A DNA stretch of 5,321 nt from a bacterium (GTDB lineage: Bacteria > Muiribacteriota > Ozemobacteria > Ozemobacterales > Ozemobacteraceae), in assembly GCA_016192885.1 (NCBI GenBank), contig JACPTH010000084.1, positions 1-5,321 of the forward strand, in the 5' to 3' direction. A model generated the notes under the pieces. That model had not been told where the DNA came from and made no database searches. It saw only the letters and a list, made by a program, of their open reading frames with translations. The translations under genes were made by a program, and so were the position numbers. This document shows positions 1-5,321 of the stretch, piece after piece. Within the stretch, counting starts at the first letter, position 1. Every line of letters starts with the position of its first letter.

Positions 1-2949
1 AGGTTAACGCACTCCCTAGATTCCAGGAAACACTTTACCGAGCAAAAGAATATTAGTTCGGTGCTTTCCAAATCCGAGTTCGTCATTAAGGATATCACTA
101 CATCCAAATTAGAAGTCTACGATTCTTTTTCATCAGTTTTTTCCCTGTTCGTGACTTTAAGCAATAACGCTAACCTTATTGAATTTGGTTTTATTACCAA
201 TTGGCCGGAACTCGCTCCGGAAAAAAAGCGCGAGCTCTATTCTAAATATTCTTGCCACGAACTAAACTTTTTCTTGTACAAGAAAGATCCCGATTTTTTC
301 AAATCCGTTATTTTGCCGTACATTGCAAATAAAAAAGATAAGACATTTCTTGATCGATGGCTTTTAGGGGATGAACTTACGGAATATCTGAAACCTTGGG
401 CATATCGAAGGTTGAATATTGTCGAACAGATATTGTTATCGCGGAGAATTAAAAGCGTAGGACCCTCGACTCTAAGACATGTGACAGATATTTTTGACCT
501 TATTCCTCCTGACGTTGAGCGCTTCAACTACCTTTTCAAAACGGCTTTGAAAAGCAGCGCTCTTGAAGCCGGGGACAAATTGGGATTTGCTGAGGCTGGG
601 AAAAAGCAGTTGCTTTTAAGGGCGCCTACTTTAGCCCCTCCTCTTCCGCCTGGCCCGTCAGCTCCTGGGGTGATGTTAGGAATAAAGCAGAAGTCTTCTT
701 TGAAGAAAAATGCGCGATTTCCCGCCCCTGAGTCGAAGATGGCAAAAGAGGAAGAGATACTGAGCGAAGCTAGCATGGAGAGCGCACCTGCGGTAGCGGA
801 TGATGCCCCGGGAAAATATGACCGAGATGAAGCTCAAGGCAAGGATCGGGAACGCCGCCGCCAAGTTCGTCAATTCTACCAAGCCTTGGATAAAACCGAA
901 GAATGGGTTGAGAACAATTATTATCATCTTCCCATTGAGCAGCAACTCGCCAATCTAGTAACCGTGAACGGATTTTGGAAAGATTATGCCGCGCATCCTG
1001 AAGGCAAGCCATTTCTTTCAACCCGTTTCGCGGAAGCTTCCCGCAACTTTCCGGAAATGATGTTCGCCCTATCCGTCTTAGACCTTCCTTTTACTCCGTC
1101 TTCTCATGATGTTTCCTATAAAGACGGGCGGATGAAACTACTCCCGGGCAATGACGCGGTAATTTTTCACAAGGAAATTATGGAAGCTGAATTGGGGGCC
1201 AAAACCCAGGAGATCCTGTCCAGTCAAAACTTTTTCGCCCATAACGATCGCTATCGCTACGAAAACAACGAACGATTTGACAAGTTTGTTACCGAAGAAT
1301 TTCAAACAATGCGGGTTTATGGATGCCAAGCCGTTTTGACTAATCCGACTTCCACTCGAAGAAAAGCGGACGTTCTCCTGCAAATTCCAACCGGGGCAAT
1401 CCCTGTTCTGAATGGGTTTTACACAAAAAGCATGCACGTCCAACTCGAACCATATTCTACGCAAACTATCGATTACTATTTCTACTTTCCTTCCCCAGGG
1501 AAATTAGGTCATTTCCCAATCCATATCGCCCAAAATGAAAAACTGATCGGTTTTACCGAGCCGTTTGACTTCGTGGTTGTTGACCAACTGACCAAAATCG
1601 ACAAAACGTCATGGCAATACGTCTCCCAAAACGGAACCGATGAAGAAGTCATTAAATTCCTGCAGGGAAACAACATAGATCGCCTGGATCTTTCGCTAAT
1701 GGCTTTTAGAATGCGAAACGGCTCATTCTTCAAGGAAATCATAGACCTTCTTCAATCAAGACATGTTTATAACGATATATTGTGGTCTTTTGGGATTTTC
1801 CATAATGAAGTTTCGGCTGCCAGGGAATTCCTGCAACATTCATCATTCGCGAACCAATGTGGGTTGTATATTGATACGGATTTACTGACTCTTAATCCGA
1901 TACTTAGACATAGTTATCAACACAAGGAATATTGGCCTTTGGTCAATGCCCGGGTGAACCAACTTGGAAAAGTTCGAAAAATCGTCAACCGACAACTTTT
2001 TTCGCAATACACTCAGTTTCTTACCTATCTCCAATACCGTTCGAAGCTTGATGACGCGGATTTTATGGGGGTCACCTATTATTTGCTGCTTCAAGACAGA
2101 ATTGAAGAAGCAATAAAATTTTTCAATCAAGTTTCCGAGCCAAAAATTGTTTCAAGCATTCAATTCCAATACATGAAGGCATTTTTGGCCTTTTTCGGCG
2201 AAAAGCCTGAGGAAGCGGTGGAAATTGCGAAGAAATTTAAGAATTATGGGGTGGATCGCTGGAAGAATCGATTCCTGGAAGTAATTGCCCAAGCCGATGA
2301 AATTACCGGAAAGGAAACTAAGGTCATTGATAAGGAAGACAGAAATCAGCTCCAAACCAGATTGGCCGCAACCGAGGCAAGTTTGGATTTCAAAGTGGAG
2401 AACCAAAAATTGAGTATCCAGTATCAGAATCTCAATTCCTGCGCGATTAATTATTATCCAATGGATATTGAATTGTTGTTTTCAAGAAATCCATTTGTAC
2501 AAGAGGTTTCCCGCCAATTTTCGATAATTCAACCTAATGAGACTACAAAGGTCGAGCTTCCCCCCGGCGTAAGTACTTTTACTATCGAGATTCCATCAAT
2601 TTTTCGCGACAAGAATGTGATGATAGAAATCTTGGGTGGCGGCGTAACCAAATCCCAGGCATATTTTCCCCATTCCCTTGCCATTCAAGTAATGGAAAAC
2701 TATGGGAATTTGCGTATCACCCATGACCAATCAGGGAAACCTTTGGCGAAAGTTTATGTCAAGGTTTACGCTCGAATGAAAAATCAGGAGGTTAAATTCT
2801 TTAAAGACGGGTATACCGACCTTCGTGGAAGGTTTGACTACACTTCCTTAAGCACCAATGAATTGGATAACGTTGAGCGTTTTGCGATTCTAATAATGAG
2901 CGAAAACAACGGAGCGGTAGTACGTGAGGCCGCTCCCCCAAAGATGTAA
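1..2949 (+). CDS. C-terminal part of a very large multi-domain protein of unknown function (5' end outside window)
   Basis: The frame is open from base 1 through TAA at 2947-2949. The GTG at 61 has no ribosome binding site, and 20 in-frame sense codons precede it, so the true start lies upstream. Numbering from codon 61, I see a mostly helical module (about 50-180, with CHELNFFLYKKDPDFF and KPWAYRRLN). A Pro-rich hinge follows (188-204), then a Lys/Glu/Asp/Arg-rich, probably disordered linker (209-270). Next come a strand-rich beta-sandwich (about 419-507) and a long helical, TPR-like stretch (about 516-760, with YYLLLQDRIEEAIKFF). The end is two strand-rich domains (775-865 and 872-962). The last has SGKPLAKVYVKVY and FKDGYTDLRGRFDY, which resembles a carboxypeptidase-regulatory or transthyretin-like domain. 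I recall similar giant uncharacterised proteins in environmental bacteria, but cannot name a family. Envelope or extracytoplasmic location is inferred from the fold types only; no membrane segment is visible in this part. No catalytic motif is evident. That it is coding is certain; its function is unknown. Confidence 0.93.
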   Translation, partial: RLTHSLDSRKHFTEQKNISSVLSKSEFVIKDITTSKLEVYDSFSSVFSLFVTLSNNANLIEFGFITNWPELAPEKKRELYSKYSCHELNFFLYKKDPDFFKSVILPYIANKKDKTFLDRWLLGDELTEYLKPWAYRRLNIVEQILLSRRIKSVGPSTLRHVTDIFDLIPPDVERFNYLFKTALKSSALEAGDKLGFAEAGKKQLLLRAPTLAPPLPPGPSAPGVMLGIKQKSSLKKNARFPAPESKMAKEEEILSEASMESAPAVADDAPGKYDRDEAQGKDRERRRQVRQFYQALDKTEEWVENNYYHLPIEQQLANLVTVNGFWKDYAAHPEGKPFLSTRFAEASRNFPEMMFALSVLDLPFTPSSHDVSYKDGRMKLLPGNDAVIFHKEIMEAELGAKTQEILSSQNFFAHNDRYRYENNERFDKFVTEEFQTMRVYGCQAVLTNPTSTRRKADVLLQIPTGAIPVLNGFYTKSMHVQLEPYSTQTIDYYFYFPSPGKLGHFPIHIAQNEKLIGFTEPFDFVVVDQLTKIDKTSWQYVSQNGTDEEVIKFLQGNNIDRLDLSLMAFRMRNGSFFKEIIDLLQSRHVYNDILWSFGIFHNEVSAAREFLQHSSFANQCGLYIDTDLLTLNPILRHSYQHKEYWPLVNARVNQLGKVRKIVNRQLFSQYTQFLTYLQYRSKLDDADFMGVTYYLLLQDRIEEAIKFFNQVSEPKIVSSIQFQYMKAFLAFFGEKPEEAVEIAKKFKNYGVDRWKNRFLEVIAQADEITGKETKVIDKEDRNQLQTRLAATEASLDFKVENQKLSIQYQNLNSCAINYYPMDIELLFSRNPFVQEVSRQFSIIQPNETTKVELPPGVSTFTIEIPSIFRDKNVMIEILGGGVTKSQAYFPHSLAIQVMENYGNLRITHDQSGKPLAKVYVKVYARMKNQEVKFFKDGYTDLRGRFDYTSLSTNELDNVERFAILIMSENNGAVVREAAPPKM

Positions 2950-2972
2950 AAGCAAAAAATGTATGAATTTAT

Positions 2973-2990
2973 AATTACGAATTACGAATT
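2973..2990. repeat. Short tandem repeat, AATTACG x 2.6
   Basis: AATTACG occurs at 2973-2979 and again at 2980-2986, followed by AATT at 2987-2990. The tract lies 23 bases after the stop codon of the large gene. Short AT-rich tandem tracts of this kind are common in intergenic DNA. No function is implied. Confidence 0.75.
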
Positions 2991-3055
2991 GAAAAACTCG
3001 TTTCATTGAGAAGTTTGGTGACATCGAAAAAACATTTTTCAAGACGCTTTTATAG

Positions 3056-3115
3056 TTGAACGGGCTTTCGCACTTTTTTCAATGGAGGTTTTGCGGTAAA
3101 AGTGCGAAAGTTCAA
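3056..3115. repeat. Long interrupted inverted repeat (18 paired bases, one bulge)
   Basis: CTTTCGCACTTTT at 3065-3077 is the exact reverse complement of AAAAGTGCGAAAG at 3098-3110, with a 20-base loop. The stem continues outward after a 4-base bulge (CGGG, 3061-3064), because TTGAA at 3056-3060 pairs with TTCAA at 3111-3115. That gives 18 paired positions in a 60-base element. The loop contains GGAGG at 3084-3088. It lies 107 bases past the stop of the upstream gene and about 200 bases before the transporter. There is no T-run after the right arm, so it is not a classical intrinsic terminator in either direction. It could instead be an mRNA-stabilising or attenuating hairpin, a regulator binding site, or a copy of a dispersed palindromic repeat. 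Confidence 0.8.
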
Positions 3116-3180
3116 ATGGAGAGAAAGGGGCAAAAAAAGTAAGCCTTCAGCTATCTGCGTTCAGCAAAACCCTTGGAGAT

Positions 3181-3210
3181 TTGTTCCCTGACATATGTTC
3201 AGCCTATATC
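3181..3210 (+). promoter_or_regulatory. Weak sigma70-like promoter candidate for the transporter gene
   Basis: TTGTTC at 3181-3186 and TATATC at 3205-3210 are separated by 18 bases and sit about 100 bases upstream of the transporter start. Each hexamer departs from consensus, and such matches arise often by chance in AT-rich DNA. The only contextual support is that the large gap and the hairpin upstream argue for a separate promoter. Confidence 0.2.
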
Positions 3211-3289
3211 AAATTTTGAGTCTCCCTTTCATACCTTCAACCCAGTGGTGGGATTTTTCAGACGACACCAATCCGCGGTTAAAGCTGAT

Positions 3290-3314
3290 AGGAGATGGGT
3301 AACGCATCAAAATG
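3290..3314 (+). promoter_or_regulatory. Start region of the transporter: distant AGGAG and overlapping mini-frame
   Basis: AGGAG at 3290-3294 is the only good Shine-Dalgarno sequence, but it lies 17 bases from the ATG at 3312, well beyond the usual 5-9. A TAA at 3300-3302 in the transporter frame excludes any start further upstream. An ATG at 3295 opens a six-codon frame (MGNASK) whose TGA at 3313-3315 overlaps the transporter ATG as ATGA. Either the spacing is simply poor and translation is weak, or the mini-frame couples translation to the transporter; the sequence cannot decide. Confidence 0.4.
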
Positions 3315-4523
3315 AAATTTCTTTTCCGGACCCTTGCTTCGAGAAATTACCGAATGTTTTTTGTTGGAAACGGTATTTCCCTTATCGGGACTTGGATGCA
3401 AAGGCTGGCCATGAGCTGGTTGGTATATCGACTAACCGGTTCGGCGTTTTGGCTTGGGGTTGCGGAATTCGCAAGCCAATTTTCCGCTTTCTTATTAATG
3501 CCTTTTGCGGGAGTTATTTTGGATCACTCCGATTTGAGGCGGTCGCTATTGATCACCCAGTTCCTTGGTTTTTTGCAGGCTTTTCTACTTTCCGTTTATA
3601 CGTTCTCCGGAAACATTAACCTTTACCAGGTCCTTCTTTTCAGCGTTTTTCTTGGGTTGATAAATGCCTTTGATTTGCCAGGGCGCCAAACTTTCGTCGT
3701 AAGGTTGATAGATCGAAGGGAAGATTTAGCAAACGCCATTGCGCTTAATTCGACTCTATTCAACGCCGCCAGATTGATTGGCCCTTCGGTGGCCGGATTA
3801 GCGGTAGCATCCATTGGTGAAGCAGGATGCTTTTTTTTGAACAGTCTTTCTTTTATTCCAATAATTATGGTTCTTTTTCATCTCAATATTTTGCCTGAGA
3901 AACGAGCTAAAACAAGTCAACCTTTTAGAAAGGATTTTTTCGATGGGTTAAGATATTCCTATCGCCATGGAGTCATAGGCCCTATTTTAATTTTTCTTGC
4001 TTTAATAAGTTTTATCGGGATGTCATTCGTTGTTCTTTTGCCGGTAATTGCCAAGGAAAACCTTGGCAGAGGCTCGGAAACGTTTGGATTCTTAATGGGG
4101 GCAAGCGGCCTAGGAGCCCTTCTAGGCGCTTTGTATTTAGCATCGCTCAAAGATTTGAAGGGTTCCATGGGAATCATCCCACTCTCATTCGGTTTGTTTG
4201 GGTTTGGGTTAATTTTTTTCGCTTGGACCCCATACCTTTGGATCTCTTTAGGAATAATGGCTTTTAACGGGTTTTGGATGATTCTAGGTTGGTCCGTGAG
4301 TAATACCATCATTCAATCAATTGTTGATGATGAAAAACGCGGAAGAGTGATGAGTTTTTTCCTGATGGCTTTCATGGGAATGGTCCCGCTGGGCAGCCTT
4401 TTATTAGGTTCGCTTTCCCAATCGTTTGGCCCGAATGTCGCCTTAACGATTAGCGGAGGGAGCTGCTTTCTGGCCTCAATTTTTTTCAGGTTGTACCAAT
4501 CTGCAAATTTAAGAAAAAGTTGA
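3312..4523 (+). CDS. MFS transporter, MFS_3 / EntS-like family (putative drug or siderophore exporter)
   Basis: This is a complete 403-residue polytopic inner-membrane protein with about 12 hydrophobic segments, within the family's usual size of about 400. The N-terminus (FRTLASRNYRMFFVGNGISL then GTWMQRLAMSWL) is typical of MFS_3 (PF05977) proteins and supports the ATG at 3312. Family hallmarks follow in order: a motif-A-like loop at 67-77 (GVILDHSDLRR), DLPGRQTFVVRLI at 121-133, ANAIALNSTLFNAARLIGPS at 140-159, and the C-half signature NTIIQSIVDDEKRGRVMS at 331-348. Members such as EntS export enterobactin, and others export macrolides or other drugs by proton antiport. The substrate here cannot be read from sequence, and no siderophore or resistance gene is adjacent. 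In motif A the usual Arg after Asp is His (D71-H72), while the terminal RR is kept. The gene ends at TGA 4521-4523, where it overlaps the start of an Rpn-like relic in another frame, so its last residues may have been altered by that insertion or deletion. Confidence 0.93.
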   Translation: MKFLFRTLASRNYRMFFVGNGISLIGTWMQRLAMSWLVYRLTGSAFWLGVAEFASQFSAFLLMPFAGVILDHSDLRRSLLITQFLGFLQAFLLSVYTFSGNINLYQVLLFSVFLGLINAFDLPGRQTFVVRLIDRREDLANAIALNSTLFNAARLIGPSVAGLAVASIGEAGCFFLNSLSFIPIIMVLFHLNILPEKRAKTSQPFRKDFFDGLRYSYRHGVIGPILIFLALISFIGMSFVVLLPVIAKENLGRGSETFGFLMGASGLGALLGALYLASLKDLKGSMGIIPLSFGLFGFGLIFFAWTPYLWISLGIMAFNGFWMILGWSVSNTIIQSIVDDEKRGRVMSFFLMAFMGMVPLGSLLLGSLSQSFGPNVALTISGGSCFLASIFFRLYQSANLRKS

Positions 4524-4683
4524 GAAAAGCCGTAAAACAAACGATATTCGAGCGGTTCTCGAAAGATTGATTGAATGGCTCGGGGCACCGGAACAAGCAA
4601 GCTTGAGTAGGACATTTACTGTTTGGTTTGGGCGGAGCAAGAAAGGATTACCAATCACCAAATTGAGGCGATTTTTCCTCTGA
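4513..4683 (+). pseudogene. Relic of an Rpn-family (PD-(D/E)XK, YhgA-like) recombination-promoting nuclease / putative transposase
   Basis: This frame runs from just after a TAA at 4510-4512 to TGA at 4681-4683. Translated from 4522 it reads EKSRKTNDIRAVLERLIEWL, then GAPEQASLSRTFTVWFGR. That matches from memory the conserved segment after the nuclease core in Rpn/YhgA-like proteins (pattern E-x-S-R-x-x-x-D-I-R-A-V-L, I-x-W-L-x-A-P-E-Q-x-x-L-x-R-x-F-T-V-W). Intact relatives are roughly 250-350 residues, with an N-terminal PD-(D/E)XK domain and a tail continuing as RRVLLP...LPG. Here the N-terminal two thirds are missing: the transporter occupies that place. Resemblance stops after about 4641, and the remaining codons (GLPITKLRRFFL) are probably out-of-family sequence. 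No start codon or ribosome binding site serves the piece. It overlaps the last codons of the transporter in a different frame. I read it as a dead fragment left by insertion and deletion. The identification rests on recall of the motif and was not searched. Confidence 0.7.
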
Positions 4684-4838
4684 TTGAATTTTTTTAATTT
4701 CCTCGTCGAAAGCTGATAAAACTGAAAATAAATGAGTTCCCCTGTTGACCCGGGTTTTTAATTAGGGCTTTCAAGAAAAGCGAAGAAAATTCCGTCGGCT
4801 TTGGAAGCAAAGCGTTTGAAGGAAGGAAAGAAGACAGG
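4648..4838 (-). pseudogene. Possible frameshifted continuation of the convergent minus-strand gene
   Basis: Downstream of the minus-strand stop at 4839, the other two minus frames look protein-like. One is open from 5029 down to TAA at 4694-4696 and includes SIALTPVDLSSFLP and FSSLFLKALIKNPGQQG. The next is open from 4761 to TAA at 4648-4650 and ends SAFDEEIKKIQSEEKSPQFG then DW. Dropping one G from the GGGG run (CCCC at 4739-4742 on the plus strand) joins these two frames smoothly. Joining the 4839 frame to the first needs another one-base shift of the same sign, for example at the CCCCC run (GGGGG at 4920-4924). That would give one gene ending at 4648 with two single-base insertions in homopolymers, caused either by decay or by sequencing error. 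The alternative is that the gene really stops at 4839 and the rest is chance open frame. Confidence 0.35.
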
Positions 4839-5321
4839 TCAACCGGCGTCAAAGCAATTGAATTTAGAACCGTACCATAAAGGATTCGGAAGAGCTGGGT
4901 TTTCTTGAAATGGAAAACCGGGGGAATCCGTGAAAGATTCCTTTTTAGATACAGCTGTACCAGGAGAAAGTTCCAAATACTCTGGAATTCCTGGTTCCAG
5001 GTATGGGAAGGCTCTGTCCAACCAGTTTGTTAAGGCAACAAACTCTTCTGTTGAATTTTCAAACCCCCGGGAAAATTTTAGCGAAACCAACTGAGCATAA
5101 AAAAAAGCGTATTTGATATCCGTAAGATTTTTTGCGGTCATAAAACCCAAGTGACCGGCAGGATCAGTTGGTGCTTTTTGAGGGTAATAACCCATACGCA
5201 TAGTTGTTCCGCCGGTCCCCGTAAGTGGGTAAATTTCTGGAACCAATTGCCTAAAGCCATAGACATCAATGTCTGGGCCTAGGAAGGAAAACTCCCCTTC
5301 TTCTTTAAAAGAAGAGCCGCT
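4839..5321 (-). CDS. C-terminal part of an unrecognised protein (5' end outside window)
   Basis: This minus-strand frame is open at the right edge and runs 160 codons to TGA (4839-4841). The TTG at 5246 is preceded by 25 in-frame sense codons, so the start lies beyond the window. The translation looks protein-like: GPDIDVYGFRQLVPEIYPLT, then TDPAGHLGFMTAKNLTDIKY, a hydrophobic-aromatic helix (AFFYAQLVSLKF), and FVALTNWLDRAFPYLEPGIP. The last 25 or so residues are Pro/Asn-rich (QENPALPNPLWYG). I recognise no family, catalytic motif, signal or membrane span. The gene converges on the transporter and the Rpn relic. The C-terminus is suspect because adjacent frames appear to carry the message further. 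Coding status is likely but rests on openness and composition alone. Confidence 0.6.
   Translation of the reverse strand, partial: SGSSFKEEGEFSFLGPDIDVYGFRQLVPEIYPLTGTGGTTMRMGYYPQKAPTDPAGHLGFMTAKNLTDIKYAFFYAQLVSLKFSRGFENSTEEFVALTNWLDRAFPYLEPGIPEYLELSPGTAVSKKESFTDSPGFPFQENPALPNPLWYGSKFNCFDAG

Larger units (their letters stand above)
2950..3311. other. Intergenic region with tandem repeat, long palindrome and transporter leader
   Basis: This is a 362-base gap between two co-oriented genes. It carries no convincing gene on either strand: the short frames present lack ribosome binding sites and coding character, and the longer one starting at 3173 is mostly an out-of-frame shadow of the transporter. 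The content worth noting is a 7-bp tandem repeat near 2973, an AT-rich 6-bp hairpin at 3026-3040 (GAAAAA, loop ACA, TTTTTC), a long interrupted inverted repeat at 3056-3115, a weak promoter candidate near 3181-3210, and the Shine-Dalgarno-like AGGAG at 3290-3294. Confidence 0.8.

Noticed and set aside
61..63. GTG at 61 as the true start of the large gene
   Set aside because: No Shine-Dalgarno precedes it, the frame stays open to base 1, and the sequence enters mid-domain.
237..2406. Several minus-strand frames of 77-108 codons (and one short plus-strand or alternative frame set) inside the large gene
   Set aside because: All are shadows of a continuous, clearly coding plus-strand frame and show no independent start signals or motifs.
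3102..3191. 29-codon GTG frame beginning inside the palindrome, with GGAGG in the loop as its ribosome binding site
   Set aside because: Spacing from GGAGG is about 13 bases, the peptide is only a Lys/Arg-rich string without features, and the start would be buried in the hairpin stem.
3173..3619. Plus-strand open frame of 148 codons overlapping the transporter start
   Set aside because: It starts at a TTG without a ribosome binding site and most of it lies out of frame inside the well-supported transporter gene; its translation shows no family features.
4547..4563. TTCGAG-CGGTT-CTCGAA hairpin just after the transporter stop, as a terminator
   Set aside because: The stem is only 6 bp, no T-run follows on the plus strand, and the bases are explained as codons of the Rpn relic (IRAVLE).
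4313..4615. Minus-strand open frame across the transporter 3' end and the Rpn relic
   Set aside because: It is antisense to two better-supported plus-strand readings and has no recognisable domain or start signal.

Overview
The window is bacterial and moderately AT-rich. It holds two convincing protein-coding genes, one probable gene fragment at the right edge, and a short but recognisable piece of a broken mobile-element-type nuclease. No rRNA, tRNA, CRISPR array or complete insertion sequence is visible. The taxon cannot be fixed from this sequence. The giant multi-domain protein at the left, the Rpn-family relic and the wide gene spacing would suit a Gram-negative or deeply branching environmental lineage; that is inference only.

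Layout. Positions 1-2949 (+) are the C-terminal 982 codons of a very large protein whose reading frame enters from outside the window. It has a helical module, a Pro-rich then highly charged linker, a beta-sandwich, a long helical-repeat-like stretch, and a C-terminal beta domain that looks like a carboxypeptidase-regulatory or transthyretin-like fold. Positions 2950-3311 are non-coding. They contain a 7-bp tandem repeat and a long interrupted palindrome (13 perfect bp plus 5 more beyond a 4-nt bulge), then the leader of the next gene. Positions 3312-4523 (+) encode a complete 403-residue MFS_3/EntS-type efflux transporter.

The 3' end of the transporter gene runs straight into a second-frame relic (about 4513-4644, +) whose translation closely matches the C-terminal half of Rpn-family (PD-(D/E)XK, YhgA-like putative transposase) proteins. 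The nuclease core is absent. A convergent minus-strand frame covers 4839-5321 and is open at the right edge. Two further open stretches in the other minus frames continue its direction down to a stop at 4648, only a few bases from the relic. This suggests a frameshifted older gene end, but I cannot prove it.

The genes do not form an evident pathway. The large protein and the transporter are co-oriented but separated by 362 bp containing a strong hairpin, so they are probably separate transcription units. The 4510-4840 interval looks like a decay zone between two convergent genes.
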